Positions 1 through 6,043 of a stretch of DNA of 7,650 nucleotides are shown here, piece after piece; the first letter of the stretch is position 1; the number at the start of each line of letters is the position of its first letter. This DNA is from Burkholderiaceae bacterium (GTDB taxonomy: Bacteria; Pseudomonadota; Gammaproteobacteria; Burkholderiales; Burkholderiaceae_C), in NCBI GenBank assembly GCA_029864165.1, contig JAOTTZ010000070.1:1-7650 (forward strand), written 5' to 3'. Made by a program: the position numbers and the translations under genes. The notes beneath the pieces are model-generated. The model did no database searches. It had not been told where the DNA came from and saw only the letters and a program-made list of their open reading frames with translations.

Positions 1-20
1 CGCAGTTCCAAAATGATGAC
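1..20 (-). pseudogene. Distal part of an IS-interrupted gene (fourth gene of the feo operon), continuing beyond the window
   Basis: If the insertion sequence and one copy of the TAA duplication are removed, these 20 bases on the minus strand continue the frame that begins at 1386. They read V-I-I-L-E-L plus the first two bases of another codon (CG, most likely Arg). Joined to the first eight codons this gives MKRSRLALVIILELR, a basic start followed by a hydrophobic run, as in a signal peptide or first membrane helix. Only these bases lie in the window, so the family cannot be named. Candidates suggested by the neighbouring flavoprotein are an ApbE flavin transferase or a membrane electron donor, but that is guesswork. 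Confidence 0.5.
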
Positions 21-23
21 TAA
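21..23. repeat. Target-site duplication TAA, left copy
   Basis: TAA directly precedes the GGA start of the left terminal inverted repeat. An identical TAA directly follows the right terminal repeat at 1363-1365. A 3-bp match can occur by chance, but it falls exactly at both ends defined by the inverted repeats. Confidence 0.6.
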
Positions 24-53
24 GGATTTGTCAAATAATTACTTTTACAACTT
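24..53 (+). repeat. Left terminal inverted repeat of the IS
   Basis: It begins GGATTTGTCA and contains AATTACTTTTACAA. It matches the reverse complement of 1333-1362 at 24 of 30 positions, with mismatches at repeat positions 4, 5, 11-13 and 28. The transposase stop codon (TAA, 47-45) lies inside this repeat. Confidence 0.85.
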
Positions 54-1307
54 GGCGCGGAGTGTTCGGGGTTGCTTGCTGATTCGACCCGATCCGGTGG
101 GAATGATTGCGTAGTTCCATTCACCGTGAAACTCGTCGGGAATCAGATGCAGGGAGGCCATTGTGGCGTCATCGACTTTGATCCCCGTCGGGTACTCATC
201 GGTGTCGAGCGCCGCACGTACGCGCAGTCCCTTTGTGGTGGTCGTGCTTGCAATCAGGTTCACCACGACCTCCAGGCTCTCAAGCGGCCGTCCACGCCAG
301 TTGCGGGTGATGTGGCAGAACATTCGGTGCTCGATCTTGTTCCATTTGCTGGTGCCCGGCGGGAAGTGGCAGACACCGATCTTCAGGCCCGTGACATCGG
401 CCAGGCGCTGCAGGGCCACTTTCCACAACCGCGTGCGCGATCCGTTGCTGCCGCCGCCGTCTGCGGTAATGAGCAAATCGCGTGCCTCGGGATAGGTCTT
501 GCGGCCCATCTGGCGCCACCAGCAGTAGATCGATTCGACAGCGAACTCGGGTGTGTCGTGATCGATTCCGACACTGACCCAACCGGCATTGGCACCGAGG
601 TCGTACACGCCGTAGGGAATCGCCTTGCCCAGCTCATCATCCTGGAAGTCGTGCACTCGCACGGCCGGCGGCCGGCCCTGGGGGTGCCACTCACGCCCGG
701 AATTCTTGAAGTCCCCCACCAGCTCCTTCTTCTTGGTGTCCACCGAAATCACGGGCTGGGAGCGTTGCTGGAACTCCTTGGCGCGCCGCGCGATGTGCTC
801 GAACTGCGCGTTGCGATCCGGGTGCTCAGAGCCCTCGCGCGTCTTGCGATTGGCCTGAAGGCTGTAGCCCAGGTTTTGCAGTACCTCGCTGACAGTCTGA
901 TGGCTCACCGCGTGACCCTGGCGCGTCAACTCGGTGGCCAACGTGCGCACGCTCTTGCAGGTCCAGCGCAACGGCGACATCGGATGACCTCGCGTCGCAG
1001 GCTCCACCAATTCCTCAAGCGCCGGACGCAGCCCTGCATCGATGTCCGTCACCCGAGGCCGGCCCGCGCCTTCGCGCCGCACGCGGTGCTTGGGCGCCAT
1101 CGGCGCGAGTTGTCTGGCCTCACCCAGCTCCTTCATTCCCGCAGTAATCGTTGGACGCGTCAGGCCGACCGCTCGCGCGACGGTGCTGACGCCGCCGTAC
1201 CCAAGCGCACGAGCCTCCGTCGCAGACCACAGTCGGCGCATCTGCTCGTCCATCACACCGCAAAGTGCCTCATACTTCTCGGCGATCTTGAATTCGTCAT
1301 CAACCAT
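45..1307 (-). CDS. ISAzo13-family DDE transposase
   Basis: This 420-residue protein catalyses DNA cleavage and strand transfer for the surrounding IS. The N-terminal part contains a helix-turn-helix-like stretch around residues 38-60 (STVARAVGLTRPTITAGMKE), probably for end binding. The catalytic core follows: VISVDTKKKELVG gives D190, LLITADGGGSNG gives D283, and GTSKWNKIEHRMF gives E326, with the conserved NWRGRPLESLE following. These motifs are those of the ISAzo13 / 'Rhodopirellula transposase' DDE family. Length is normal for the family and no stop or frameshift interrupts it. The ATG at 1307 is the first start after the right inverted repeat. The ribosome site is weak (only GCGAG next to the ATG). 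The gene ends inside the left terminal repeat. A long open frame on the opposite strand is a composition shadow. Confidence 0.93.
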   Translation of the reverse strand: MVDDEFKIAEKYEALCGVMDEQMRRLWSATEARALGYGGVSTVARAVGLTRPTITAGMKELGEARQLAPMAPKHRVRREGAGRPRVTDIDAGLRPALEELVEPATRGHPMSPLRWTCKSVRTLATELTRQGHAVSHQTVSEVLQNLGYSLQANRKTREGSEHPDRNAQFEHIARRAKEFQQRSQPVISVDTKKKELVGDFKNSGREWHPQGRPPAVRVHDFQDDELGKAIPYGVYDLGANAGWVSVGIDHDTPEFAVESIYCWWRQMGRKTYPEARDLLITADGGGSNGSRTRLWKVALQRLADVTGLKIGVCHFPPGTSKWNKIEHRMFCHITRNWRGRPLESLEVVVNLIASTTTTKGLRVRAALDTDEYPTGIKVDDATMASLHLIPDEFHGEWNYAIIPTGSGRISKQPRTLRAKL

Positions 1308-1313
1308 CTCGCT

Positions 1314-1342
1314 ATGCTATCGGTTTCAGCAAAACTTGTAAA
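1314..1342 (-). promoter_or_regulatory. Possible transposase promoter
   Basis: TTTACA (1342-1337, inside the right terminal repeat) is followed after 17 bases by TAGCAT (1319-1314). Matches to the sigma-70 hexamers are 5/6 and 4/6. Transcription would start at about 1307, the transposase ATG, implying a leaderless or nearly leaderless message. This is a consensus match only. Confidence 0.3.
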
Positions 1343-1362
1343 AGTAATTTGCTGACAGTTCC
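1333..1362 (-). repeat. Right terminal inverted repeat of the IS
   Basis: Read on the minus strand it begins GGAACTGTCAGC and continues with AATTACTTTTACAA, the same 14-base core as the left end. TAA (1363-1365) abuts it. Confidence 0.85.
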
Positions 1363-1365
1363 TAA
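1363..1365. repeat. Target-site duplication TAA, right copy
   Basis: Identical to 21-23 and immediately outside the right terminal repeat. On the minus strand it is codon 8 (TTA, Leu) of the interrupted gene. Confidence 0.6.
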
Positions 1366-1386
1366 GGCTAAGCGGCTGCGCTTCAT
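1363..1386 (-). pseudogene. 5' end of a gene split by the IS, overlapping the FMN-binding gene
   Basis: An ATG at 1386-1384 overlaps the TGA stop of the flavoprotein gene (1385-1383) in an ATGA arrangement, the same coupling seen at feoB/feoA. Eight codons, M-K-R-S-R-L-A-L, are read before the insertion sequence. Beyond that point the frame runs into the IS and stops at TAG (1314-1312), giving a stub of about 24 residues. Without the IS and one TAA copy the frame continues into 20-1 as V-I-I-L-E-L-R. The dibasic start followed by a hydrophobic run resembles an export signal or membrane anchor. Product unknown. Confidence 0.55.
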
Positions 1387-1925
1387 TTCAACGCCACTGC
1401 GTACAACGCCAGAACGCGCCGCACTCCCTCGGTAATGTGCCTGCACGACAGTGTGGCGCCGCTGATGTTTAAGATGTCATCGTTCAGCCGCAGTGGTGCG
1501 CCATGCTGCTTGCCGTGGAACTGAGCGCGCCATTTGGGATTGCGCACTTCGCGGCCGTGCGTTTCGCGGTAGTCGAGAATTTCTACACCACGCACCGTGC
1601 CGGAGAGGTCGAGCGCGACGGCGTAAGTGATGTATTCGTGCTTGCCGATAACTTCGTCCAGGACCACCCAGCCGACGAGCTTGCCGTCAGCCAGCGCTTG
1701 CCATACCGGTTGCTTGGTATAGCGCATGCGCAGTCCAGCGGCCTTCTCGACCACAGTCTTTTGTTCGGGCGTGAGTACGACCGCTGACAGCGCAAAACGG
1801 TCGGCTCGCGGGAAAAACAGCTTTTGCGCTTGTTCGATGTCGACGTACTGCACTGCGAACGCCGGCGCTGCAACACTGCTGACAGCAAGCGCAGGGGCGA
1901 TGAGCCAGGCTGGGGGATGCTGCAC
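1383..1925 (-). CDS. Exported FMN-binding-domain protein (covalent flavin carrier)
   Basis: A 180-residue protein with an apparent signal peptide (hydrophobic residues 8-24, cleavage likely after AFA at 22-24) and an FMN_bind domain. Residues 148-169 carry the flavinylation signature: an Asp-rich lead (NDD), then SGATLS at 155-160 followed by CRHITEGV. By family knowledge the Thr of SGAT (T158) receives FMN through a phosphoester bond made by ApbE outside the cytoplasm. The start is GTG at 1925. The only upstream in-frame codons run back to a TGA with no other usual start, and AAGGA sits seven bases before GTG. Oddly, the signal n-region lacks Lys or Arg. The gene lies 29 bases after feoA, which suggests a role in reducing Fe(III) for FeoB; this role is inferred. 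The stop overlaps the ATG of an IS-split gene. Confidence 0.85.
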   Translation of the reverse strand: MQHPPAWLIAPALAVSSVAAPAFAVQYVDIEQAQKLFFPRADRFALSAVVLTPEQKTVVEKAAGLRMRYTKQPVWQALADGKLVGWVVLDEVIGKHEYITYAVALDLSGTVRGVEILDYRETHGREVRNPKWRAQFHGKQHGAPLRLNDDILNISGATLSCRHITEGVRRVLALYAVALK

Positions 1926-1931
1926 AGCTGA

Positions 1932-1937
1932 TTCCTT
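1932..1937 (-). promoter_or_regulatory. Ribosome binding site deciding the GTG start of the FMN-binding gene
   Basis: AAGGAA on the minus strand, with AAGGA seven bases before GTG 1925. No ATG is available in frame upstream before a stop, so this site supports the GTG start. Confidence 0.6.
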
Positions 1938-1954
1938 GTATCTTTTTGGGAACT

Positions 1955-2365
1955 TTAAGAGCCGTCACGGCCAATGAGCAGCACATGCTTGGCTTTTTCG
2001 ATCACACAGGTCAACACGACGATCACGGGCGATAAACCGCTCAAAAAGTGGCGGCGTGCGGGGCGGTGCGCAGCGCGACTTGAGATCACATGTTCAAACG
2101 GACGTTGGGGTGCAGGCATCGGATGTACCCACACGTGGCGTACCACGCTTGTTTCCAAGGCAAGTTCGAGCTGGTCGATCATCACTATCGTCATGGGGCG
2201 TTGTTGCAGCACAACCAGCGGCTGATCAGGCGCGAGGCCATAGGCGGTTAGCTGTTCACGCTGGGTGGGATCGATAGCGTCGTCTAGGTAGTCGACGCAT
2301 ACTTGGGTGCCAGCTTGCAGCGCGCTCAGTGGTACCGGGGCGATGTTGCCAGTAGAGGGTCTCAT
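1955..2365 (-). CDS. feoA: FeoA-domain protein with a C-terminal extension
   Basis: A 136-residue protein. Residues 12-81 form a FeoA (SH3-like) domain: PLSALQAGTQVCV at the start, LTAYGLAPDQPLVVL in the middle (the usual GL.PG..V.V position), then a P.T.V.I strand and a final HVWVHP strand. FeoA is a small cytosolic partner thought to modulate FeoB. Typical FeoA proteins have about 75-90 residues. Here some 55 further residues follow, first basic (residues 94-105, many Arg/His), then hydrophobic (FLSGLSPVIVVLTCVIE, about 107-123), then a short tail. The ATG at 2365 overlaps the feoB stop as ATGA and has GGGGAG seven bases upstream. The frame stays open upstream inside feoB, but starts there would lie within the real feoB sequence and are rejected. 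Confidence 0.85.
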   Translation of the reverse strand: MRPSTGNIAPVPLSALQAGTQVCVDYLDDAIDPTQREQLTAYGLAPDQPLVVLQQRPMTIVMIDQLELALETSVVRHVWVHPMPAPQRPFEHVISSRAAHRPARRHFLSGLSPVIVVLTCVIEKAKHVLLIGRDGS

Positions 2366-4308
2366 GCGCCCGCTCCCCACACGGCGCGCAGCAGCAGGTT
2401 GAGTAGACCGCCGACCAAAAACGCCGTGGAAGTGGTGAGTGCCAGCATGGCCACAGTGACTTTGAAGCCCTGTTCTTTGACGATCATCATCACGCTGGCG
2501 ATACAAGGCACGAACAAGGTGATGGTGACCATGCCGACAACAGCCTGGATGGGTGAGAGCTGGCTGCTCAGGGTAAACAGGCCGGTGGCGCCGAAGTCGC
2601 GGCGCAAGAAGCCCATCACAAAGGCGGCACTGGCTTCCTTGGGCAGCCCCAGCCAGCCCGATACCAGCGGTTCGCCGGTGTTGATGATCGCCGGTAGCGC
2701 ACCGACCCGGTCTAGCGCAAACATGACCAGCGTGCCCAGTAGGAACAGCGGCGTGACCTCGATCAGATACCACTTCAAACGCCCGAGCGTTTTCTTAGTA
2801 ACGTTACCGACCAGCGGCAAACGCATGGGCGGCATTTCGGCGATCAGCGGAATGCGCCGGCCGGGGATGAGCTGCGCGGCCAAGTAGCCCGCGAGCATCA
2901 ACACAGCCACCACCGACGCTACCCAGATCAACGTGGCAGTAAATGAAATCTTGCCGAGCAGCCCGAGCACGACCCCCAGCTGCGCCGAGCAGGGAATCGC
3001 CAACGCCATGAGAAAAATCGTGATGCGGCGCTCGCGCGGACTGTGCAAGATCCGCGTGGTCAACGTGGCCATGGTCACGCAGCCCAACCCCAACACCATC
3101 GGCAGCACGGCGCGGCCATTGAGCCCGATCAGCTTGAACAGGCGGTTGGCCAGGACCGCCAGCCGGGCAAAGTAGCCCGAGTCTTCCAGCAGACCAAAGG
3201 CGATGAAAAAGGTAGTGACAATGGGCAAAATCAGCGCCAGCGCGTATGTCATGCCCATCGTCCACAGTCCGTACGGCCCGACCAGCAGGGCGACCAGCCA
3301 AGGCAGGCCGACGTGAGATTGCACGAACTGCGAAATGGCTGGGTTGAGAACTCCGCCGAAGAGCTTTTCCTCCATCAATTCCACCAGCGTGCCGGCGCCA
3401 AAGACGCCTACGAACTGATACACCGCAAACAACACGCCGAGCAGAATCGGCCATGCCCACACGCGGTGGATGACGCATTGCCCTACCAGTTGCGACGGTC
3501 GCGGGCTAGACTGCGCAGTCGGCTCGGCACAAGTGCTAACGCGAGCGGCGAGCTTGTCAACAGCCTGGCTGCGTTCGTGCGCCAGGGCGGCTGGGGTGAC
3601 GCCTTGGGCCTGCGCTGCCCACCGGGCCGCTTCGAGTTCGGAATAGGCTGCGCCTGCAGCTCCCTGCAACCAAGCGGTCACTTCGCAGTCTTGCCCCAGA
3701 TACAGTAGCGCCAGCCCGCGTGCGCTCAGGCGCACAGAGCGCACGTGCGCTGCAATGCGGTCGGCCAAGTCGGCAGTCACCGCTTCTGCCGTAGCGTTGT
3801 ACCGCAGCAGCGGTTGCAGAATGCGCGCGTCGGTTAGACGCTTCGTGAGCGGCTCTATCCCCTCGCCGCTGGTGGCCACGGTAGCGACGACCGGTATCCC
3901 CAGCGCGATTGACAGCGCCTGCGTGTTCACCACCACGCTGCGCAAGCGAGCTTCATCTTGCATGTTGAGCGCCAGCAAGGAAGGCACACCCAACTCGGCC
4001 AACAATGCGGTCAGGGAGAGTGTGCGGCGCAGGTTCTTGGCGTCACCCACCTGTATCACGGTGTGCAAAGGTTCTTGGAGCAAAGCGCGCATGGTGACGC
4101 GCTCGTCTTCGCTGCGCGCGGGCAGCGTCAGTACCCCAGGGGTGTCGATAAGATCGACGCCGGTATCAAAACTTGTTGCAGCGCGCGCTATCTCTACCGT
4201 GGTGCCTGGGTAGTTAGAGACGTTGACATACGCCCCGGTAAGGCGATGGAATAAGACCGATTTGCCGACATTGGGATGGCCGACGAGTGCAATGGCCGAG
4301 GCGTTCAT
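2362..4308 (-). CDS. feoB: Ferrous iron transporter FeoB, short type
   Basis: A 648-residue inner-membrane Fe(II) transporter with a cytosolic G domain. The G motifs are clear: G1 GHPNVGKS (10-17), G2 within NYPGTT (32-37), G3 DTPG (55-58), G4 NMQD (115-118) and G5 near TSG (146-148). A helical linker runs to about 280. The membrane part starts with VWAWPILLGVLFAVYQ and includes two Gate regions. The first has LLEDSGYFARLA (373-384), GLGCVTMATLTTRIL (407-421) and PCSAQLG (439-445). The second spans about 555-605 and includes GFLRRDFGATGLF. Canonical FeoB (E. coli, 773 residues) has GCNVP where this protein has GCVTM, so it belongs to a divergent FeoB subgroup that keeps the Cys. No FeoC is seen. 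It is the first gene of the operon, with feoA second, the reverse of the common order. A Fur-like box lies upstream. The ATG at 4308 starts just before G1; no strong ribosome site precedes it. Confidence 0.96.
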   Translation of the reverse strand: MNASAIALVGHPNVGKSVLFHRLTGAYVNVSNYPGTTVEIARAATSFDTGVDLIDTPGVLTLPARSEDERVTMRALLQEPLHTVIQVGDAKNLRRTLSLTALLAELGVPSLLALNMQDEARLRSVVVNTQALSIALGIPVVATVATSGEGIEPLTKRLTDARILQPLLRYNATAEAVTADLADRIAAHVRSVRLSARGLALLYLGQDCEVTAWLQGAAGAAYSELEAARWAAQAQGVTPAALAHERSQAVDKLAARVSTCAEPTAQSSPRPSQLVGQCVIHRVWAWPILLGVLFAVYQFVGVFGAGTLVELMEEKLFGGVLNPAISQFVQSHVGLPWLVALLVGPYGLWTMGMTYALALILPIVTTFFIAFGLLEDSGYFARLAVLANRLFKLIGLNGRAVLPMVLGLGCVTMATLTTRILHSPRERRITIFLMALAIPCSAQLGVVLGLLGKISFTATLIWVASVVAVLMLAGYLAAQLIPGRRIPLIAEMPPMRLPLVGNVTKKTLGRLKWYLIEVTPLFLLGTLVMFALDRVGALPAIINTGEPLVSGWLGLPKEASAAFVMGFLRRDFGATGLFTLSSQLSPIQAVVGMVTITLFVPCIASVMMIVKEQGFKVTVAMLALTTSTAFLVGGLLNLLLRAVWGAGA

Positions 4309-4356
4309 TTAGGCTTGCGGGATCAAGTTCGCTGATGGACGTATAACCAATACTAC

Positions 4357-4371
4357 TGAGAACGATTCGTA
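4357..4371 (-). promoter_or_regulatory. Fur-box-like operator upstream of feoB
   Basis: TGAGAACGATTCGTA on the plus strand is a 7-1-7 imperfect palindrome. It matches 9 of 14 defined positions of the TGATAAT-N-ATTATCA Fur core, and its GAGAA/ATTC style fits betaproteobacterial sites. It lies 48-63 bases before the feoB ATG in an AT-rich stretch. A -10-like TATACAAT (4378-4371) abuts it on the minus strand, with TAGACA (4404-4399) further upstream at a poor spacing. Iron-bound Fur would be expected to repress feoB-feoA and the flavoprotein gene. The match is by eye only. Confidence 0.55.
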
Positions 4372-4402
4372 TTGTATATCCTGTTTGTATTCACTCTTTG
4401 TC

Positions 4403-4413
4403 TAGGGCCTGTT
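4403..4413 (+). repeat. Left outer arm of the palindromic element
   Basis: TAGGGCCTGTT, an exact reverse complement of 4548-4558. Pairing resumes after one or two mismatched bases. Confidence 0.8.
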
Positions 4414-4556
4414 GACGCAAGTCCGTGCGAACAGGGCGGTCAGGCCGCGGGGCTAGGCGCACGACGTAGCGCAGACTGTCCGTCTGGGCAAGGAGTGCAA
4501 CGACGCCCTGCGGCCTGACAGCCCCGTTCCCGTTCGGGTTGCGTGTTAACAGGCCC
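4405..4556. mobile_element. MITE-like palindromic element between ung and feoB
   Basis: A 152-bp GC-rich element with no coding capacity. Its ends are inverted: GGGCCTGTT at 4405-4413 pairs with AACAGGCCC at 4548-4556, and both sides are flanked by TA (4403-4404 and 4557-4558). After a short bulge, GCAA (4417-4420) pairs with TTGC (4539-4542). Further in, GTCAGGCCGC (4439-4448) pairs with GCGGCCTGAC (4510-4519), and CAGAC/GTCTG (4472-4476, 4482-4486) forms a small central hairpin. TA flanks are what an IS630/Tc1-like mobiliser would leave, but they also simply extend the palindrome. It could also act as a transcription stop for the trp-ung message, though no U-run marks a classical terminator. 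Confidence 0.6.
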
Positions 4557-4558
4557 TA
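4548..4558 (-). repeat. Right outer arm of the palindromic element
   Basis: AACAGGCCCTA on the plus strand, an exact reverse complement of 4403-4413. Confidence 0.8.
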
Positions 4559-4580
4559 AACGGGGAGGCCCCTCGCTCGG

Positions 4581-5249
4581 TCATAAAGTCCACCAGTCGA
4601 TCAGGTCCGAGGTGGCCATGAAATGGCTGGCGTCGCGCATAAAGTCGCCGCGAAAGTCGTTGGATGGATGGCGGGTGCGCAACACGGTGGGAGGCGTTTC
4701 GGTCGGGCACGCTGCGTCGGAATAAAACGCCTGTGCCTTGCTGCCCCACAGGAGAAATACGGGCGGCGACCCGCGCAGACACAGCAGCTTGACCACGCTG
4801 GCAGTCAACCCCTGCCAGCCGACGCTCATGTGGCTTTCTTTGCGCCCTACTTCGACCGTTAGCACGGGGTTGAGCAGCAACACGCCCTGGCGTGCCCAGT
4901 TGTCCAAGCGGCCGCCGGTAGGCCGCTGCCAACCCGGCCTATCGTTCTCGAGCGCATCGAAGACACGCCGCAGCGAGGGACGCGTGCTGCGCTCGGCCGA
5001 AAACGCAAGCCCGTCGGCCTGGCCTGCCGTCGGGTAGGGATCTTGCCCGATGACGACGACCTTGACGGCATCAGGCGCCACCATCCGCAGTGCCCGAAAT
5101 GGATCCGCGGGCGCAATGAAGCGGTCTGCTGAGACAGCACGCACGCGGTCGATCAGGTCGGACTGCGCGCTAGCGGTCCAGCCTGGCAATCGCTCGTGCC
5201 ACGCCGGCGGCAGCAAGCGCAATACCTGCGGCAGGTCATCCGCGGTCAC
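4581..5249 (-). CDS. ung: Uracil-DNA glycosylase, family 1
   Basis: A 222-residue protein that removes uracil from DNA to start base-excision repair. The water-activating motif is GQDPYP (68-73, catalytic D70), followed by [14 protein letters not shown]. coli has His where this protein has Pro in [29 protein letters not shown] (124-146) matches the family's LLLN..LTV.....SH...GW block. The uracil-contact and DNA-intercalation motif is [11 protein letters not shown] (193-203, H194). Length is normal. The start is GTG at 5249, overlapping the trpC TGA as GTGA. No clear Shine-Dalgarno precedes it, so translation is probably coupled to trpC. The gene ends 22 bases before the palindromic element. 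Assignment is secure. Confidence 0.95.
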   Translation of the reverse strand: MTADDLPQVLRLLPPAWHERLPGWTASAQSDLIDRVRAVSADRFIAPADPFRALRMVAPDAVKVVVIGQDPYPTAGQADGLAFSAERSTRPSLRRVFDALENDRPGWQRPTGGRLDNWARQGVLLLNPVLTVEVGRKESHMSVGWQGLTASVVKLLCLRGSPPVFLLWGSKAQAFYSDAACPTETPPTVLRTRHPSNDFRGDFMRDASHFMATSDLIDWWTL

Positions 5250-6043
5250 GCGAACAGTTCGGCCAACGCGGCACCCGGATCGCTGGCGCGCATGAATGCC
5301 TCGCCGACCAGGAAGGTGTGCACGTTCACGCCCCGCATGCCCTGCACATCGGCCCGGCTGCGTATGCCGGACTCGGTAACCAGCACACGGTCAGCGGGCA
5401 CTTGGCTCAACAGGCTCAGCGTCGTGTCGAGGGTGACTTCGAAAGTTTGCAGATTGCGGTTGTTGATGCCGATCAGCGGGGTCGTGAGCTTGAGCGCGCG
5501 GTCGAGTTCTACAGCGTCGTGCACCTCGGCCAACACCGCCATGCCCAGTGCATGCGCCTGCGCTTCAAGGTCGGCCAACTGCGAGTCATCCAGGCAAGCG
5601 GCGATCAGCAAGATGCAGTCAGCGTCCATCGCACGGGCCTCGTACACCTGGTACTCGTCGATCGTGAAGTCCTTGCGCAACACCGGCAAAGCGCATGCCG
5701 CGCGCGCCAGTCGCAGGTGGGCGCTGGTGCCCTGGAAGAACCGGCCGTCGGTCAGCACACTCAGGCAGGCCGCGCCATGTTGCGAGTAGCTGGCCGCGAT
5801 TTCGGCGGGCACGAAGTGTTCGCGCAGCACGCCTTTGCTCGGACTGGCTTTCTTCACCTCGGCAATCACGGCTGCCTGGCCAGCAGCGCGCTTGGCGCGC
5901 AGCGCAGCGACGAAGTCACGCAAATCGGCTCGCCGCTCGGCGCTTTGCGCATCAGCGCGCAAAGACGCCAGCGAGCACCGCATCTTGGCAGCGGCAATCT
6001 CGTCGCGTTTGACTGCGACGATTCCCCCTAGGATGTTGTTCAT
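5246..6043 (-). CDS. trpC: Indole-3-glycerol phosphate synthase
   Basis: A 265-residue (beta/alpha)8-barrel enzyme that converts 1-(2-carboxyphenylamino)-1-deoxyribulose 5-phosphate to indole-3-glycerol phosphate, the fourth step from chorismate to tryptophan. The active-site set is complete: [12 protein letters not shown] (60-71; E62, K64), LSVLTD (94-99), LRKDF (122-126, K124), LAEVHD (171-176, E173), IGINNRNL (191-198, N194), VTESGI (222-227, E224) and the phosphate-binding FLVGEAFM (244-251). It is monofunctional, with no fused TrpF. The ATG at 6043 overlaps the trpD stop as ATGA, and the stop overlaps ung. N-terminal [16 protein letters not shown] is typical and supports the start. Confidence 0.97.
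   Translation of the reverse strand: MNNILGGIVAVKRDEIAAAKMRCSLASLRADAQSAERRADLRDFVAALRAKRAAGQAAVIAEVKKASPSKGVLREHFVPAEIAASYSQHGAACLSVLTDGRFFQGTSAHLRLARAACALPVLRKDFTIDEYQVYEARAMDADCILLIAACLDDSQLADLEAQAHALGMAVLAEVHDAVELDRALKLTTPLIGINNRNLQTFEVTLDTTLSLLSQVPADRVLVTESGIRSRADVQGMRGVNVHTFLVGEAFMRASDPGAALAELFA

Larger units (their letters stand above)
24..1362 (-). mobile_element. ISAzo13-family insertion sequence, complete
   Basis: A 1339-bp element bounded by 30-bp imperfect inverted repeats (24-53 and 1333-1362), flanked by TAA direct repeats, and carrying one transposase gene on the minus strand. Family assignment rests on the transposase, whose DDE signatures match the ISAzo13 type. The element lies in the same direction as the feo operon upstream, so it can be read through from that operon. 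A promoter-like pair TTTACA (1342-1337) and TAGCAT (1319-1314), spaced 17 bases, lies within and beside the right end. Its start site would fall almost on the transposase ATG. Nothing suggests decay: the ends, the reading frame and the catalytic residues all look intact. Confidence 0.88.

Noticed and set aside
72..1355. A 427-codon open frame on the plus strand across the transposase gene
   Set aside because: It is antisense to a transposase with a full DDE set, shows no recognisable domain, and runs through both the gene and the right terminal repeat. It is a shadow of GC-rich coding sequence.
2366..2773. Upstream extension of the feoA frame to an ATG at 2773, giving 272 residues
   Set aside because: The extra 136 residues lie wholly inside feoB in another frame and resemble no protein. 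The ATG at 2365 has a good ribosome site and an ATGA overlap.
5029..5046. His-to-Pro change in the uracil-DNA glycosylase motif (GQDPYP instead of GQDPYH) as a loss of function
   Set aside because: Pro at this position is known in other family-1 enzymes, for example actinobacterial ones as I recall, and the catalytic Asp and HPS motif are intact.
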